64,000 bases of DNA from Rhabdophis nuchalis (Eukaryota > Chordata > Lepidosauria > Squamata > Natricidae): positions 72,745,619 through 72,809,618 of the forward strand of contig CM077648.1 in the NCBI GenBank assembly GCA_039707465.1. The letters run 5' to 3'. Under the pieces are notes generated by a model, which was not told the origin of the DNA, did no database searches, and saw only the letters and a list, made by a program, of their open reading frames with translations. Made by a program: the position numbers and the translations under genes. The first letter of the stretch is position 1. Every line of letters starts with the position of its first letter. Shown one piece after another: positions 1 to 11,427 of this stretch.

Positions 1-359
1 GGTAAAGAATATTGAGGGCGCAGAGAGACAACCCCCTAACTTATCAACAGAAGGAGATCACCATCTTGAAACAGGTCCCAAAGAAAATTAGAGAGATAAG
101 ACGGAAGTATTCCTTCTTGTCCAAAAGATTATTTAAAAAGGGGGTCTGGTTTAAGTGGGTGATGCCAGAGGGAATGTTGGTGTTTTGGGAAGGGGGAAGA
201 GTAAGAATTAAAACAATTGCAGAGGCGCAAGCCTTTCTTGAAAAACACTCCCTAACCCTTGAAGATGACAATGGGGGAGCAGAGGCGGCCGCGGCGCCGC
301 CCGCTGGGGGCCAGGGGGAAAAAGATACAATTGCCAAGAGACTTAGATCTCAAAAATGA
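1..359 (+). pseudogene. L1-type ORF1 protein, C-terminal domain, partial
   Basis: About 115 codons of the C-terminal nucleic-acid-binding domain of an L1 ORF1 protein (Transposase_22 family). Visible family residues are AQRD near the start, PKKIREIRRKYSFLSKRL, GVWFKWVMPEGMLVFWEGG and a C-terminal tail rich in Gly/Ala/Pro ending in the basic AKRLRSQK. The protein would coat the element RNA as an RNP chaperone. The frame is open from position 12 to the TGA at 357-359. Position 3-5 reads TAA where the other copies have a Glu or Asp codon, so this copy is probably inactive. The N-terminal half is outside the window. Confidence 0.85.
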
Positions 360-424
360 CTTTATTTTAGTATAATACAATGTTGTTTGGATGTTTAAAC
401 ACGTTTGCTAGCACTGTTCTTTTT

Positions 425-637
425 ATTATAACTTTATAATAAATAAATATTATAATAAATAAAGTACAATTGATCCTTTTCAACTGTCATTTGTCGGCCA
501 TTTTATTTCAACTGTCATTTGTCGGCCTTTTCATTTGCCTGGAGAGAGATTCCTATTGTGGCTGTCACTGCTTTCTGTGTTCCACCTGGCGCTAAGACCA
601 ATTTCATTGTAATTTTATTATTACAATGACAATAAAG

Positions 638-699
<62 letters not shown>

Positions 700-708
700 T
701 ATTATTAT
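425..708 (+). mobile_element. Unclassified LINE/SINE 3' fragment with (ATT)n tail
   Basis: This stretch is absent from the same place in the other two ORF1-only copies, so it is an insertion. It contains two copies of 'caactgtcatttgtcggcc' (486-502 and 510-526) and ends in 'caatgacaataaagatt' followed by about 20 ATT units (638-708). A tail of that form is typical of a non-LTR retroelement 3' end. I could not assign a clade. Confidence 0.5.
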
Positions 709-895
709 TTGCATCTCTGTCCACTTTGTAGTATGTATATATAACTGAAATATCTATTTTGTGTATGAAGACTCAGATGGAGTCGATGATTTCGACGAGA
801 AAGTTCTTAAAATGTCTTTTCGCACCTTACCCTTACCTTTTGTATACAAAATTTGTAAAACCCAATAAAACTTTTCTTATTTAAAAAAAAAAAAA

Positions 896-1080
896 AAAGG
901 TAAGTTAGCCATTTATGCATGCTTATCATTTCTCATCTATGAAATGTTTCTTGTGCTGAAAGCCACAGAAGTGCTTTTGGGCACAATCTAAATTTATATT
1001 TATTCCTTACTCTAACGATAATCCGACTGACATTTTTGAAATCTATATAGAATATAATATTCTTTATTGGCCAAGTGAAA
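896..1080. other. No gene seen; possible LINE tail at 1035-1080
   Basis: Plain AT-rich sequence. The minus strand near 1035-1080 reads 'ttggccaataaagaat', which resembles a LINE 3' end, but it is too short to classify. Confidence 0.3.
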
Positions 1081-1371
1081 ACGGGCTTTTTTTTTGGTCA
1101 AAAAAATTGCATGCATAACCTTATGGAGGCTTATAGAGTGCTGCTGGGGCCGGGGGGGGGCGGCGCAAAATTGCCCTTTTTTGTTTATTTCTGCACTCCC
1201 CGGCTCCCAGGAGCTCTCTGAAAGCCTCCATAAGGCTCTGCACGGCCATTTTGGTGAAGGGGGCGGGGCTTCAGGAGGCCAAAAATGCTGTATTTGGTGT
1301 ATATGACGCACCCAGATTTTCAGCCTCTTTTTAGAAGAAAAAAGGTGTGTCTTATACTCTGAAAAATATGG
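1081..1371 (+). mobile_element. TIR element family X (non-autonomous DNA transposon), copy A, left-truncated
   Basis: Matches the right-hand part of copies B (18.7-26.6 kb) and C (32.3-34.9 kb): 'tcaaaaaaattgcatgcat', then the imperfect inverted module around 'ttatggaggcttatagagtg', 'gccattttggtgaaggggg', 'agcctctttttagaagaaa', and the right terminus 'cttatactctgaaaaatatgg' minus one base, followed by TA. The left end is missing. It has no coding capacity. Confidence 0.75.
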
Positions 1372-1373
1372 TA

Positions 1374-1653
1374 TGATCTGCACTGACAATAAAGAATTAT
1401 TATCTGTCCTTAATAATATGAGAAATTTCCTGACAATATGAGAAAAATACGGTACTTGGTTCAGCTGTTACCCTATACCTTCTAATTTCACCCAATTAAA
1501 CATTACAAACAGACACAAGATTTTTAGTAGTATATCAATGAAATTCTTTAGATGAGAAAGATCCAAATACAGATCTTTCAAGATATCAAAACCCATATTT
1601 CTTATTTGTAGTTTGAAAGCTACAAATATATACATAAGAAATCTTTGATTTAA
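1374..1653. other. No feature recognised
   Basis: AT-rich sequence without open frames or recognisable repeats, apart from a short 'tgacaataaagaattatta' resembling a LINE tail at 1383-1401. Confidence 0.4.
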
Positions 1654-1879
1654 ATAGCAATAGCATTTAGGCTTATAAACTTCCCCACAATGGAAGTGCT
1701 TTACAGCCCTCTCTTACATATAGAAGCATTATTTTTACATTGCCCTCAACAATCTGGGTCTCATTTTACTGACCTCAGAAGGATGGAAAGCTGAGTAAAC
1801 TTTGAGCCCTGCCAAGATTGAACTCCAGGCTGTGGGTAGAATTTGCCTGGTATATTGCACTTGTTCTACTGTGCCACCA
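1654..1879 (-). mobile_element. tRNA-derived SINE, diverged
   Basis: On the minus strand this begins with 'ggtggcacagtagaacaag', has an internal B-box-like 'gagttcaatct', and continues to a tail with 'aaatgctattgctattt'. The layout matches the tRNA-headed SINEs common in squamates. Divergence is high and no clear TSD was found. Confidence 0.6.
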
Positions 1880-3299
1880 AATAATGATAAAGCAGCAGCC
1901 ATAATTTGTTAATTGGTCATAGTTTCTGCCACTAAATTTGCAAATTCTTACTTTTAGTATCAGAACAAGAACAAAACTTTTTAAAATATCTGATCTTCCA
2001 TATCATTGTTAACAAGTACAGCATCTTGCCCATTTGTAGCCTTGACCTGAAAACATTGCTATATTAAAGTTTTAAGATCAGCATTTTAACAGCTGTAAGA
2101 ACATGGAGAAATTTATTTCCTTGTGGAAATCTTACTAGTTAAACTTTGAGCAAAAGGAGAAACGAATATAGAAAACTTAATAATAGCTACTAGTATCAAC
2201 GTTGCCCTTTTATTTGAAAGAACATCTTGATCAGCACTTCTGGTGAAGACATGGCAAACTAGATTTCCTGAAGGAGATGGCATTGTGAGGTAGATCGATG
2301 GACAAATGATGGATTCTGGTCAGCTGTCAGGAAATAGGAAAGATTATGAGATCATGCGCAAGTAGTATGGACAGCTGTTTCTCATGAGTAGACTGCAGTA
2401 ACAGATTTTTGCAGCTAGCATGTTAGTTGAGTGGCCAGGAATTGAGGGAGTTTGAATAAACTCACAGTCATTATACAGCCCAAGTCTTATTTCTTAATAA
2501 TCACTTTTGAAATTACTTTGTTTTGTTGCTTTTCAAATTTTAAGAATCTTTGAAATGGCAAGTTTATGGCATTGACTGAATGAATTTCCTCCAATCCTTA
2601 GCAAAAGAAGTTTTAATATTAGTTTAAGAACTTGAGACAAAAATTGAGAGAGGAGATTAGAATAAACAGACAAAAGGATGATTAAAGTGCTGATTCTGGA
2701 AAGTTATAAACTGATGCATGATCCAGATGGATTTGAAATAAGATTTTGAAATTAATTATGAAAAGATAGGACTTTGAAATGAAATTCAATGTCGAAAAGA
2801 GTAAGGTTCTAAATTTAGGCAACAAAATGAAATGCTAGAAGAAACCCAAAGTAACCAAAGATTACAATTAAAAACACCACTTAAATTAGAATGTAATAAA
2901 ATACTTTAACAGTGGGCATATTGAAGAATATTTGTGAACAACGGACAGGGACCTCATTTTAAGAATGTCTGCCATTATACATAAACCATGTGTAAATTAC
3001 ATTATGGAAGAGAAACAATTTTTACTCACTAAGACTGAATGTGATGGAATACCATGAAATGGCAGTTCCTAGGAAGAAGGGAGCACATTCCAAGGAGGGG
3101 GATGAGACAAGACACAACACAGCCTTAAGCTGGATTGAAGAAAGAGATTTAGGACAGCCACTCCCCTAGAATTTGCCAGGGTATATCGACTAGGACTAGT
3201 GTAGGTTTGCCTGGCAAGATTCTACCTATATTGTGAGCAAATGAACTGAACTTTGGCAGGATTGTTCTGTGTCATTTTTGACCTGGACCTTACACTGAA
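1880..3299. other. Mostly unique AT-rich DNA with one short CR1-like stretch
   Basis: No gene is visible. At 2779-2822 'gaaattcaatgtcgaaaag' and 'gtaaggttctaaatttagg' match the CR1 RT segment at 37.0 kb (protein motif KxKFNxEKSKVLxLG), so an old CR1 fragment lies here. The rest shows no recognisable structure. Confidence 0.45.
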
Positions 3300-3940
3300 A
3301 CTGATTTGAATGTGGATTTAAAAACAGGAATGATATGGGAAAAGATTATATCTTGGCTATATTAATACAATCGGCTGATGCCTTAATAATTAAAAGGGAT
3401 TTACAAACAATAAACCAGAAGACTGACTTGTGTAACATTCCTCTATTGGATTTACAAGAGTCCTGTTAAATTTCGGAAGGGTTTTGGAGAAGGGACAAAA
3501 AAAGAAAGAAAAGAAATTAAGTTTTAGGCTATTACTTGAAGGAATTAAAGATCAAGATTGTTAAAGGTAAAGGGAAGGTGGTTTCTTTGATTGGGGTTAA
3601 AATAGGTACGTTGCTACCTTTGGTAATCTTTAATAGACTTTTGCTAACCAGGACTAAATAACGAAACGTTAAGATTTTGTTTAATGATAAGAGATGAGAT
3701 ATGGGAAGAAGAAATCATTTGATGCATTTTAAGAGAAGATAATAATGTTGAAAGGGGAAGTCATTTCTCTAAAAAATGATTCATTTTTTGTTTACTATAT
3801 TCTTATTTTTCTTTCTTTTGTAATTTCCTATTCTTTTCTTTCCTGCACCTTCTATTTTTTCTTTTTCTTTTTTACTTTTTATAGTTCATATTAACTTTTA
3901 TATTTTTAATTTTAACATTTAATAAATTATTAAAAAAAGA
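3300..3940 (+). mobile_element. Possible L1 3' UTR remnant
   Basis: A purine-rich stretch is followed by a long pyrimidine-rich block (3775-3880) and then 'tttaataaattattaaaaaa'. This resembles an L1 3' UTR with polyadenylation signal and A tail. There is no ORF2 coding sequence in front of it, so the call is weak. Confidence 0.35.
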
Positions 3941-4779
3941 AGGCATTTAACAAACTTAAGAAAAGAGATTTTCTCTGTGTATCAATCATAAGACATTCTA
4001 CACTCTGTCACCTGTTTTTCCCTCCATTACATTACTATACTGTACGTTCTGTCTCCAATTACAGGTTATTGGAATATCTTTTTTCCTGACATTTCCAGAG
4101 CACTTTGCTTTCCAGTGCATTTTGGGTAAACACGTTGCATATGTATGAAAGCTGTTAATATAACTGTATATTTCTAAGAATGGTATTTGACATGAAACAG
4201 AAAAGCTAAAAGAACAAGAAGATCTGCAAAACTCATATAACAAAATATTTATATCTTATACTCAGAATCAGACTCCCGTGATTTTGTGTAACATGGCTGA
4301 ATGATTTATTGTATTTATGTTTCCTGATATGAACTAAAATACCCAAATCAATTATGTTGGAGAAGAAAGAAAAGTAATAAACCTCAGTAGTTAAATGCAG
4401 TGTATCCTATATTAAGCAGGGCTATACAAAAATGTGCACAAACTTTTCATTCATAGAAGAGCTGATTTGGAATAGTCTGTGACAAGTTTAAATGGGTATG
4501 TTTTATTTCAGATACAGACCAAAAATGGTTATTTCAAACAGAAATGGTTTGGTGTGAATAAATGCAGGGGGGAGGGGAACAAGAGTACTATGGTGGGATA
4601 GATGAGGAACAAAAGTATGATCCACTTTCGATTCAGAAAGTTGAGTAGAACTCCTGGAGTGTAATAATTTCTTCAGGGATTGAACAAAACAAACCCCATA
4701 AATAATCTATTTTATGGACATACCTAACATTATGTTATGTTGCATCTGCACTCAGCTTCTGAGGATTAAAGACAAAAAC
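3941..4779. other. No feature recognised
   Basis: AT-rich sequence. The short open frame at 3998-4243 (minus) has no recognisable domain and is likely chance. Confidence 0.4.
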
Positions 4780-4781
4780 TA

Positions 4782-5171
4782 CGGTAGTCCTCAACTTACA
4801 ACAGTTCATTTAGTTACTGCACAAAGTTACAATGATACTGAAAAAAGTGACTTGTGACCGTTTTAACCCTTACATCCATTGCAGCATCCCCATGGTCACA
4901 TGATCAAAATTCAGATGCTTGGCAACTGGTTCATATTTATGACGGTTGCAATATCCTGGGATCGTGTGATTAGCTTTTGTGACCTTCTGACAAGCAATGT
5001 CAATGGGGAAGCCAGATTCACTTAACAACCATGTTAACTTAACAAATGCAATGATTCATTTAAGAACTGTGTCAAGAAAAGTCATATAATGGAGCAAACT
5101 CAGTTAACAAATGTTTCATTTAGCAACATAAATTTTGGGTTCAGTTGCGGTTGTAACTCAAGGACTACCTG
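4782..5171 (+). mobile_element. Tigger/pogo-like MITE, ~390 bp, TA target site
   Basis: Termini are inverted: the left end reads 'cggtagtcctcaacttacaa' and the reverse complement of the right end reads 'caggtagtccttgagttac'. TA flanks both sides (4780-4781, 5172-5173). The interior has the 'catggtcacatgatcaaaat' block shared with copies at 18.02 and 52.4 kb. There is no transposase; TIR style and TA TSD point to the Tc1/mariner superfamily, Tigger-like. Confidence 0.75.
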
Positions 5172-5173
5172 TA

Positions 5174-5348
5174 CAATATTTTATCATTCCTTCTTCACAG
5201 TTTCATTATACCAGAATTATATGTGTGGCTATCTCCTAAAAGTAGTAAAAGTAGGCTGGGATATTTTGAGGACAGGACAAACAGCATCTGTAATTAATAA
5301 AGTGCTATTGGATAACACAATATAAAGGTTAATAATAAACCTAGTTTT
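5174..5348. other. No feature recognised
   Basis: Short AT-rich spacer without recognisable structure. Confidence 0.4.
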
Positions 5349-5551
5349 ATTGCCTTTAAGTGAGTCTTGACTCTTGCAATTGTCTGGACAACTCCCTGCA
5401 AATTTTTCTTGGCAAAATTTCAGAAGTTGTTTGCCACTGCCTGCTTCCTAAAGCTGAGAAAGAGTGAACAGCCCAAGATCACCCAGTTCTGCCTAAGGCA
5501 GGACTAGCTCATGGCCTCCTGGTTTCTAGTCTGATGCCTTAACCGCCATAC
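5349..5551 (-). mobile_element. tRNA-derived SINE (CORE/MIR-like body)
   Basis: The minus strand reads 'tatggcggttaaggcatcag' (A-box region), then a B-box region near 'gagctagtcctgcc', then 'gggtgatcttgggctgttca', a body block also seen in the SINEs at 37.9, 39.6 and 51.5 kb. Moderately diverged. Confidence 0.6.
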
Positions 5552-5634
5552 ACAAAATCAGATACCGCGTATTTTCTCATATTTAAATAAATACCTTTTT
5601 ATGACCATCGCAGCCCACACATTTTATTAAGAAG

Positions 5635-5650
5635 CAAAGAGATGATTTTC
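5635..5650 (+). repeat. 16-bp TSD of ORF1-only copy 2, left copy
   Basis: 'caaagagatgattttc' occurs here and again at 9998-10013, exactly bracketing the element. TSDs of this length are typical of L1-type target-primed insertion. Confidence 0.93.
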
Positions 5651-5944
5651 TTTTCTTTTCTTTTCTTTTTGAAAAAAGTTTTATTGGTTTTTACAATTTT
5701 TTTTTAAAAAAAAATAGGAAAAGGGTATAAGGTAATACAAAGATATTTTGAGGACATCTATGTCGGAGGTGTCGACCCCCTCCGAGGCTTCTTACAAAAA
5801 AAAAAAAAGATAAGATAATACAAATCATTTTTCATTTCCCTACAAAGTGGAAAGAGATACAAATATATCAGTTTATGTTCATGCAATCAATCAATCATTA
5901 ATTCTATAAACATCCAAATAGCGGTTACACTATATAGAAAAAAG

Positions 5945-6445
5945 TCATTTGTGAGATCTAAGTCTTTTAGCAATTGTATCTTCCTCTCCCTGACCTCCAG
6001 TGGGCGGAGCCGTGGCCCCCTCTGCTCCCCCATTTTCATCCTCCAGGATTGGGGAATGTTTTTTAAGAAAGGCTTCCGCCTCTGCAATTGTTTTAATTCT
6101 TACTCTCCCCCCCTCCCAGAACACTAACATTCCCTCTGGCATCAACCACTTGAACCACACCCCCTTTTTATATAATCTTTTTGATAAGAAGGAATATTTC
6201 CTCCTTATTTCTCTAATCTTTTTCGGTATCTGTTTCAAAATGGCAATCTCAGTCTGTTGGTATATTAAGGGACCGTCTCTTTGTGCTCTCAGGATCCTGT
6301 CCCTCGTTGACCTTCTTACAAATTTAATATGTATCTCTCTGGGTACCTCATTTATTCTAGCATATGCTGAGTTAATTCTATAAATCAAATCGATGTCCCC
6401 CCAAATATCCTCTTTGCTCTGTTTAGTATAATCTGCTAACATCGT
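5945..6445 (-). pseudogene. L1-type ORF1, C-terminal half of copy 2
   Basis: Encodes the ORF1 segment from MLADYTKQ through the RINSAYARINEVPREIHIKF RNA-binding region, PKKIREIRRKYSFLSKRL, GVWFKWLMPEGMLVFWEGG and the terminal AKRLRSHK, stopping at 5945. It is the continuation of the frame at 8747-9118. The two halves meet at the L2 insertion point in the same phase with no stop on either side, so the frame (about 290 residues) was open when L2 inserted. The upstream extension of this open frame beyond 6445 is read-through into L2 sequence and not ORF1. Confidence 0.85.
6441..6445 (+). repeat. Probable 5-bp TSD of the L2 insertion, left copy
   Basis: 'atcgt' here and at 8742-8746. The first two bases could instead belong to the (ATT)n tail, so the true duplication is 3-5 bp. 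Confidence 0.6.
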
Positions 6446-8460
6446 GGCCGCATGGAATACTGTGGCCACGGGAGCCTTGGATCGGGTCGCGCCCTTGCAG
6501 CCTCTCTTGCGGCAACAAACCACCCTGGCTCCTTGGTTTACCGAGGAGCTAAGGGTGATGAAGCGCCACAAGAGATGCCTAGAGAGGAGATGGAGATCCA
6601 CTCGGTCTGAATCTGACTGAACACAGGTGAGAGCCCATTTACGGACTTACCTTGTGGCACTGAGAGTGGCCAAACTTCATCATTGTGCCACTCTCATCGC
6701 ATCCGCAGATAACCGCCCTGCCGCCCTGTTTAGGGTGATCCACTCCCTCCTTCAACAGAGGGTGTGGGAAGTCCCTTTACAGGGTAGAGCAGAGGAATTT
6801 GGGATTTATCTGCAGGATAAAATCGCTCAGATTCAGAGCGAGTTAGTCCCCATCGATAGTGGCCCAGTGGGATGCCCCGAGGCAGATCTTGAGACAGTTT
6901 TGTGGGAAGAATTTGACTCTGTTACTTCCGAAGATATGGGCAGGTTACGTGGGCGACTGCGAGCCACCACATGTTTATTGGACCCGTGTCCCTCCTGGCT
7001 TGTACTGGCATCCTGGGAGGTTACACGAGGCTGGCTCCAGGAGGTTGTCAACGCTTCTCTTAGTGAGGGTTTCTTGCCTGCCTCCCTTAAAGAGGCGATG
7101 GTGAGACCCCTCCTGAAGAAGCCCTCTCTGGACCCAGCATTGTTGGTTAATTACCGTCCGGTCTCCAACCTTTACTTTTTGGCGAAGGTTGTAGAGAGTG
7201 TGGTGGCACAACAGTTTCCCCGTCATCTGGAGGAAGTTGATTATCTGGACCCACGCCAGTCCGGCTTCCGGCCCGGGCACAGCACCGAGACGGCATTGGT
7301 CGCGTTGGTGGATGATCTCTGGAGGGCCAGAGATGGGGGTTGTTCCTCCATCCTGGTCCTATTAGACCTCTCAGCGGCTTTTGATACCATCGACCATGGT
7401 ATCCTATTGCATCGGCTTGAGGGGCTTGGGGTGAGGGGCACCGTTTTACGGTGGTTCTCCTACCTCTCCGGTCGATCGCAATTTGTGTTGGCAGGAGAGC
7501 AGAGGTCGACCTCGAGAGCCCTCACTTGTGTTGAACAGGCCTCTCCTGTTCAACACATATATGAAGCCGCTGGGCGAGATCATCCGTGGTTTTTGGGTAG
7601 AGTACCACTTCTACGCTGATGACATGCAGCTGTATATATCTACCCCAAACCACCCCAACGATGCCGTAGCGGTGATGTGCCAGTGCCTGGAAGCCGTGCG
7701 GGCCTGGATGGGAAGTAACAGACTCAGACTCAACCCATCCAAGACCGAGTGGCTGTGGTTCCCGGCATCCCGGTACAACCAGTTGACTCCATCACTGGCC
7801 ATAGGGGACGAACACCTTACCCCTGTGGATGGGGCACGCAACCTGGGCGTCCTCCTGGATACCTGGCTGTCCATGGAAGATCAAGTGACGGCCGTGACCA
7901 GGAGGGCATTCTACCAGGTTCGCCTGGTACGCCAGTTACGTCCCCTATTGGATCGGGATGCCCTTTGCACAGTCACTCATGCCCTCATGACATCCCGACT
8001 AGACTACTGCAATTCTCTCTACATGGGGCTCCCCTTGAGGTGCACCCGAAGACTTCAGCTTGTCCAGAATGCAGCCGCGCGAGCAATTATGGGAACCTCG
8101 AGGTTTACCCATGTAACACCGCTCTTGCGCGAGCTGCATTGGCTGCCTGTCGTCTTTCGGGTGCGCTTCAAGGTGTTAGTTATCATCTTTAAAGCGCTCC
8201 ATGGCACGAGACCTAGCTATCTGCGGGATCGGATTCTGCCCCATACATCCCTGCGGCCGATCCGCTCCCACAGAGAGGGACTTCTCCGGGTGCCGTCCAC
8301 TAGGCTATGCCAGCGGGCGATGCCCAGGGGAAGGGCCTTCTCTGTGGCGGGCCCAGCCCTCTGGAATGACCTTCCCCCCAAAATTAGAACAACTACGGAC
8401 CTCCGCTCCTTCCGTCAAAAATTGAAAACACACTTTTTCTGCTTGGCCGGCCTAGGTTAG
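6446..8460 (+). pseudogene. L2-clade reverse transcriptase, partial and frameshifted
   Basis: RT landmarks in order: [18 protein letters not shown] (motif 1 region, ~7150), [19 protein letters not shown] (~7270), [17 protein letters not shown] (catalytic Asp block, ~7360), [17 protein letters not shown], then a break, FYADDMQLYIST (YADD catalytic site, ~7610), LNPSKTEWLWFPA, and the conserved C-terminal WNDLPP and LKTHFF blocks before the stop at 8460. The [11 protein letters not shown] motif expected before FNTYM is destroyed by a small inverted-duplication scar at 7527-7557, which shifts the frame between 7470 and 7560. A second defect is an in-frame stop near 6619. The endonuclease domain is absent by truncation. 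Inactive. Confidence 0.85.
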
Positions 8461-8642
8461 TCTTCCGTTTTTAACTGGGTTTTTTAGGGGGATGTAGTTT
8501 AGTTTTAGTATAGTGGGTTTTAGCGCAGGGATAATTTGTTTAATTCTTATTTTAACTATTTATGTATTTTATATTTGCTTTTTTAACTTCCCTGTGCACC
8601 GCTCCGAGTCCCTTTGGGGAGAGGAGGCGGTCTATAAATAAA

Positions 8643-8743
<101 letters not shown>

Positions 8744-8746
8744 CGT

Positions 8747-9118
8747 ACACATTAAATCTTTTAAATCTTCAGAAGCAACTTCAGGAACATTTTGAAACCT
8801 TAAAAAGTAAGACATCCTTTCAAAATCCATCCTAGACATATGACTAGCTAAATCCACAATTTGCCTTTGAGAATTTCCCCTCATCTCAGCCGTCCCCCCC
8901 TCCAATCCATCAATTCTTTGTTTATTTTCCATTAGTGCTTTCTGTGTCTCCAAAAGTTCCAATTTTGAGCTAACATTGTCTTTCCGGATTTCTTTTATTA
9001 CTTTCATAATATTTTGAAGAGTTTCCTCTATTGCTGATAACTGTGTAGCTTCCACCTCTGTTCCTTTGGATAACATTGAAGTAATCTTGGCTTGATGTTG
9101 CTGCTTTTTTGAAGCCAT
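8747..9118 (-). pseudogene. L1-type ORF1, N-terminal half of copy 2
   Basis: Starts at the ATG at 9118 with MASKKQQHQAKITSML. Residues ~25-95 are rich in Leu/Glu/Lys with heptad-like spacing (predicted coiled coil), as in L1 ORF1 trimers. Then comes MSRMDFERMSYFLRFQNVPE, the start of the RRM-like domain, and SEDLKDLMCT, where the L2 insertion cuts it. The start is supported by alignment with the same MASKKQ start in copy 3. The poly-Ile extension past 8747 is L2 tail. Confidence 0.87.
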
Positions 9119-9997
9119 AATGAAAGTATTAAGTTCTTGTCACTAATATGGCGTCTGTTGGAGAGGTAGTCCGTGAGGTGAAGAGAGAGCAAAAGTCAAT
9201 ATCCAAATTCAAAATTCAATTTGCTTACAGTCCAGAGAGAGAACAATTTTTAAAAGCAATCAAATAAGAAAAAGGAAAGAAGGCACATCTGGGAAAGGTC
9301 CTAATAGTCAATTAAATCAATCCACTGTTAAAGAGTTCAGTCCCAAAGACGAGGGAGTGTCAGCAAATTTCAAAAGTGAACATTTCCTGCTGAGAACAAA
9401 GGAACGCCATCTTCCCCGCCCCTCTGGAAACCACGGAGATCTAGTGAAAGTTCATTTCAGTTGTTGCCAGACAAAGATACAAAGTATCATTGAAATTCTT
9501 GAAGTAGAGACTTTCACTTGTAGTTTAAAAGTCGGATGTTGATTCTTCCACCTCCCCAAGCTTGGGGAACATTTCAAAACGCCGCTTTGTTTTCCTTTCC
9601 GAGGAGGGGTTTTACAAACTCCCTCCTCCTTCTTCTTTTAAAATGAAAGTCGAAAGCATTAAGTGAAAATCACTCACAATCCACTCTGTAGCCATGAGCC
9701 TCGGCGTTGCCTCCAGCCCTCGGCTTTCAGCCCGTCTTGAATCTCAGCAGCTGTTCCGGCTCTCCATCGGCGAAGGGGACGAAAGATGAACCCCCCCCGC
9801 AACTCGTTCTCCTGCGCCTAGGTCGAAGCGGGAGCCACCCCCCTGACCGCCGTCGAGGTGGGGGGGCTCACCGCAAGCCGCCCGTGCAGCGGGAGCTCTT
9901 TACAAGAGCCCCCTGCTCCCGAAGGGGCCGCAGAAGCAACCAAGCGGCGGACGAGTACAAGACCTGACCGTCGCCTCCGGCTAACCGGAAAGAAGTC
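9119..9997 (-). promoter_or_regulatory. 5' leader of ORF1-only copy 2 (likely promoter region)
   Basis: About 0.88 kb upstream of the ORF1 ATG, GC- and CpG-rich at its distal end (9700-9990), shared with copy 3 (26812-27667). Common blocks include 'acagagtggattgtgagtga' minus small changes, and 'gcggcgttttgaaa'. Since retrotransposed copies carry it intact, it probably contains an internal promoter; this is inference. Confidence 0.6.
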
Positions 9998-10013
9998 CAA
10001 AGAGATGATTTTC
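9998..10013 (+). repeat. 16-bp TSD of ORF1-only copy 2, right copy
   Basis: Identical to 5635-5650. Confidence 0.93.
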
Positions 10014-10769
10014 ATAGGTGAGAAAGCGTAACCTTTATTGCCTCTTTTAAACAAATACTTTCAATTTGAAATCCTAACACTTATTGTGATCTATGAAATT
10101 AGTATGTACACCTTATATACATTGACAGACTTTCTATAATATGAACACAGAATTATGAACATGGATTTCCATTTCTAAGAAGTATGATTTTATATTGCAC
10201 ACACAATAATTAGGACATTTCCATTTCAAATCACATCAACATTTGCATACTCTGCAGCACAGCAAATGGATCACGTTTACAGAAATCTGGTCATAAAAAA
10301 ATGAGACAAAAATACCCATTTGCAATACTAACAGAGCAAAAGAAAAAATAAAACAATTTTTGCTGGTTTGATGGAATAACAGCTGATATTCTTGTGCTTT
10401 TTTAGAAATGTGCAAACTTTACTTAAACTGATTTGAAATGCTCACTTGTTTCAATGAGCATTGACTACATGGATATGGGTGATTGGTAAGCTATATTTAG
10501 TTATTTCCTTATTTTTTTAATATGGTAATTTTAAAATTCAGTCATCAAATTACAGATTTTATTCAATTAGTATGCTATATTATAAGTTTTACAGATGGAC
10601 TGATTTTGAGAAATATCTGTTCATTTCAATTTAAATCCCTAGTTACTTAGCAATTGATAAAGTATAATTTTTTTACAACCACCATCACTGCATAGTTTGC
10701 ATCCAAGATCTGAGAAATAGTATAAAGATTTGCTCCTCTCCAACTGGGCTACAGATGTGGCCACTGTGT
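10014..10769. other. No feature recognised
   Basis: AT-rich unique-looking sequence with no open frame of note. Confidence 0.4.
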
Positions 10770-10777
10770 ACCTAGGC

Positions 10778-11427
10778 CAGTGATGGTGAACCTTTTTGGC
10801 ATCGAGTACTGAAAAAGGAACGCTAGTCTGGGCCACAACCCGGAAGAGGAGTTGCCCAGGTGGCATGCGTGTGCTGGAAAATGGCATATGCATGCACGCC
10901 GACCAGCTAGTTTTCTGGTTACTGGCACGCATGCGTGTGGGATGATCAGCTGGCCAGTGAGCATACTCATGCCGGGAAATGGAATATCAGCTCTTCCAGT
11001 TTCTGGCACTGCCGCAAACACAAAGGACAGCTGATTGTCACACACACACCAGAAACACAGAAGAGGAACAGGCATCGCCCCATGTGCCAGGCAACAGGGC
11101 TCCATCTGCCACTTTGGGCACACATGCCATAGGTTTGCCACAGTGGTGGTTTACGACCGGTACGCCCTAATACGGGCGTACCGGTGCCTGCCGGGAGCAC
11201 CAGGTACCATTCCAGTACGGTGCTCCAGAGGGCCCACCCACCTGCCCATGCTCCTTACCGGTATTTGAGGTTTTCGGGGCTTCGGAAAGGCACAAAGAGT
11301 GGAGCTGCTGCAGCGTCACGGGCAGTAAATACGCATGCACACGCTGCATGTGCGCATGTGCTGCGTGCATTCATGTGATGGGCAGTTGCAATGGGATCCG
11401 GAACCCACCACTGGTTTGCCATCACGA
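10778..11427 (+). mobile_element. Non-autonomous hAT element with 8-bp TSD, hosting a second hAT
   Basis: The left end reads 'cagtgatggtgaaccttttt', the right end 'ggtttgccatcacga'. The 8-bp TSD 'acctaggc' is exact (10770-10777 and 11428-11435). The interior is GC/CpG-rich with alternating 'gcatgcgtgtg' tracts. There is no transposase. An inserted hAT occupies 11141-11413. Confidence 0.85.
11141..11413 (+). mobile_element. Non-autonomous hAT element nested in the previous one
   Basis: Termini 'cagtggtggtttacgacc' and 'ggaacccaccactg' form TIRs. The exact 8-bp TSD 'gtttgcca' lies at 11133-11140 and 11414-11421. Removing it and one TSD restores the right end of the outer hAT. TIRs match the element at 12898-13385. 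Confidence 0.88.

Larger units (their letters stand above)
1..895 (+). mobile_element. ORF1-only L1-type (HAL1-like) retroelement, copy 1, 5' end outside window
   Basis: The window opens inside ORF1 of an L1-type element. The ORF1 C-terminus ends at 359 and is followed directly by a 3' UTR that matches those of the copies at 5.65 and 26.8 kb. Shared landmarks are a Cys/Thr-rich 'ctctgtccactttgtagta' block, a 'cagatggagtcgatgatttcg' type GTCGA hairpin motif near 772-797, and 'acccaataaaactt' before an oligo(A) tail at about 880-895. No ORF2 lies between ORF1 and the tail. Between about 425 and 708 the 3' UTR is interrupted by a foreign fragment that the other copies lack. Confidence 0.85.

Noticed and set aside
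515..724. Asn-rich open frame, minus strand
   Set aside because: Translation of the (ATT)n run at 638-708.
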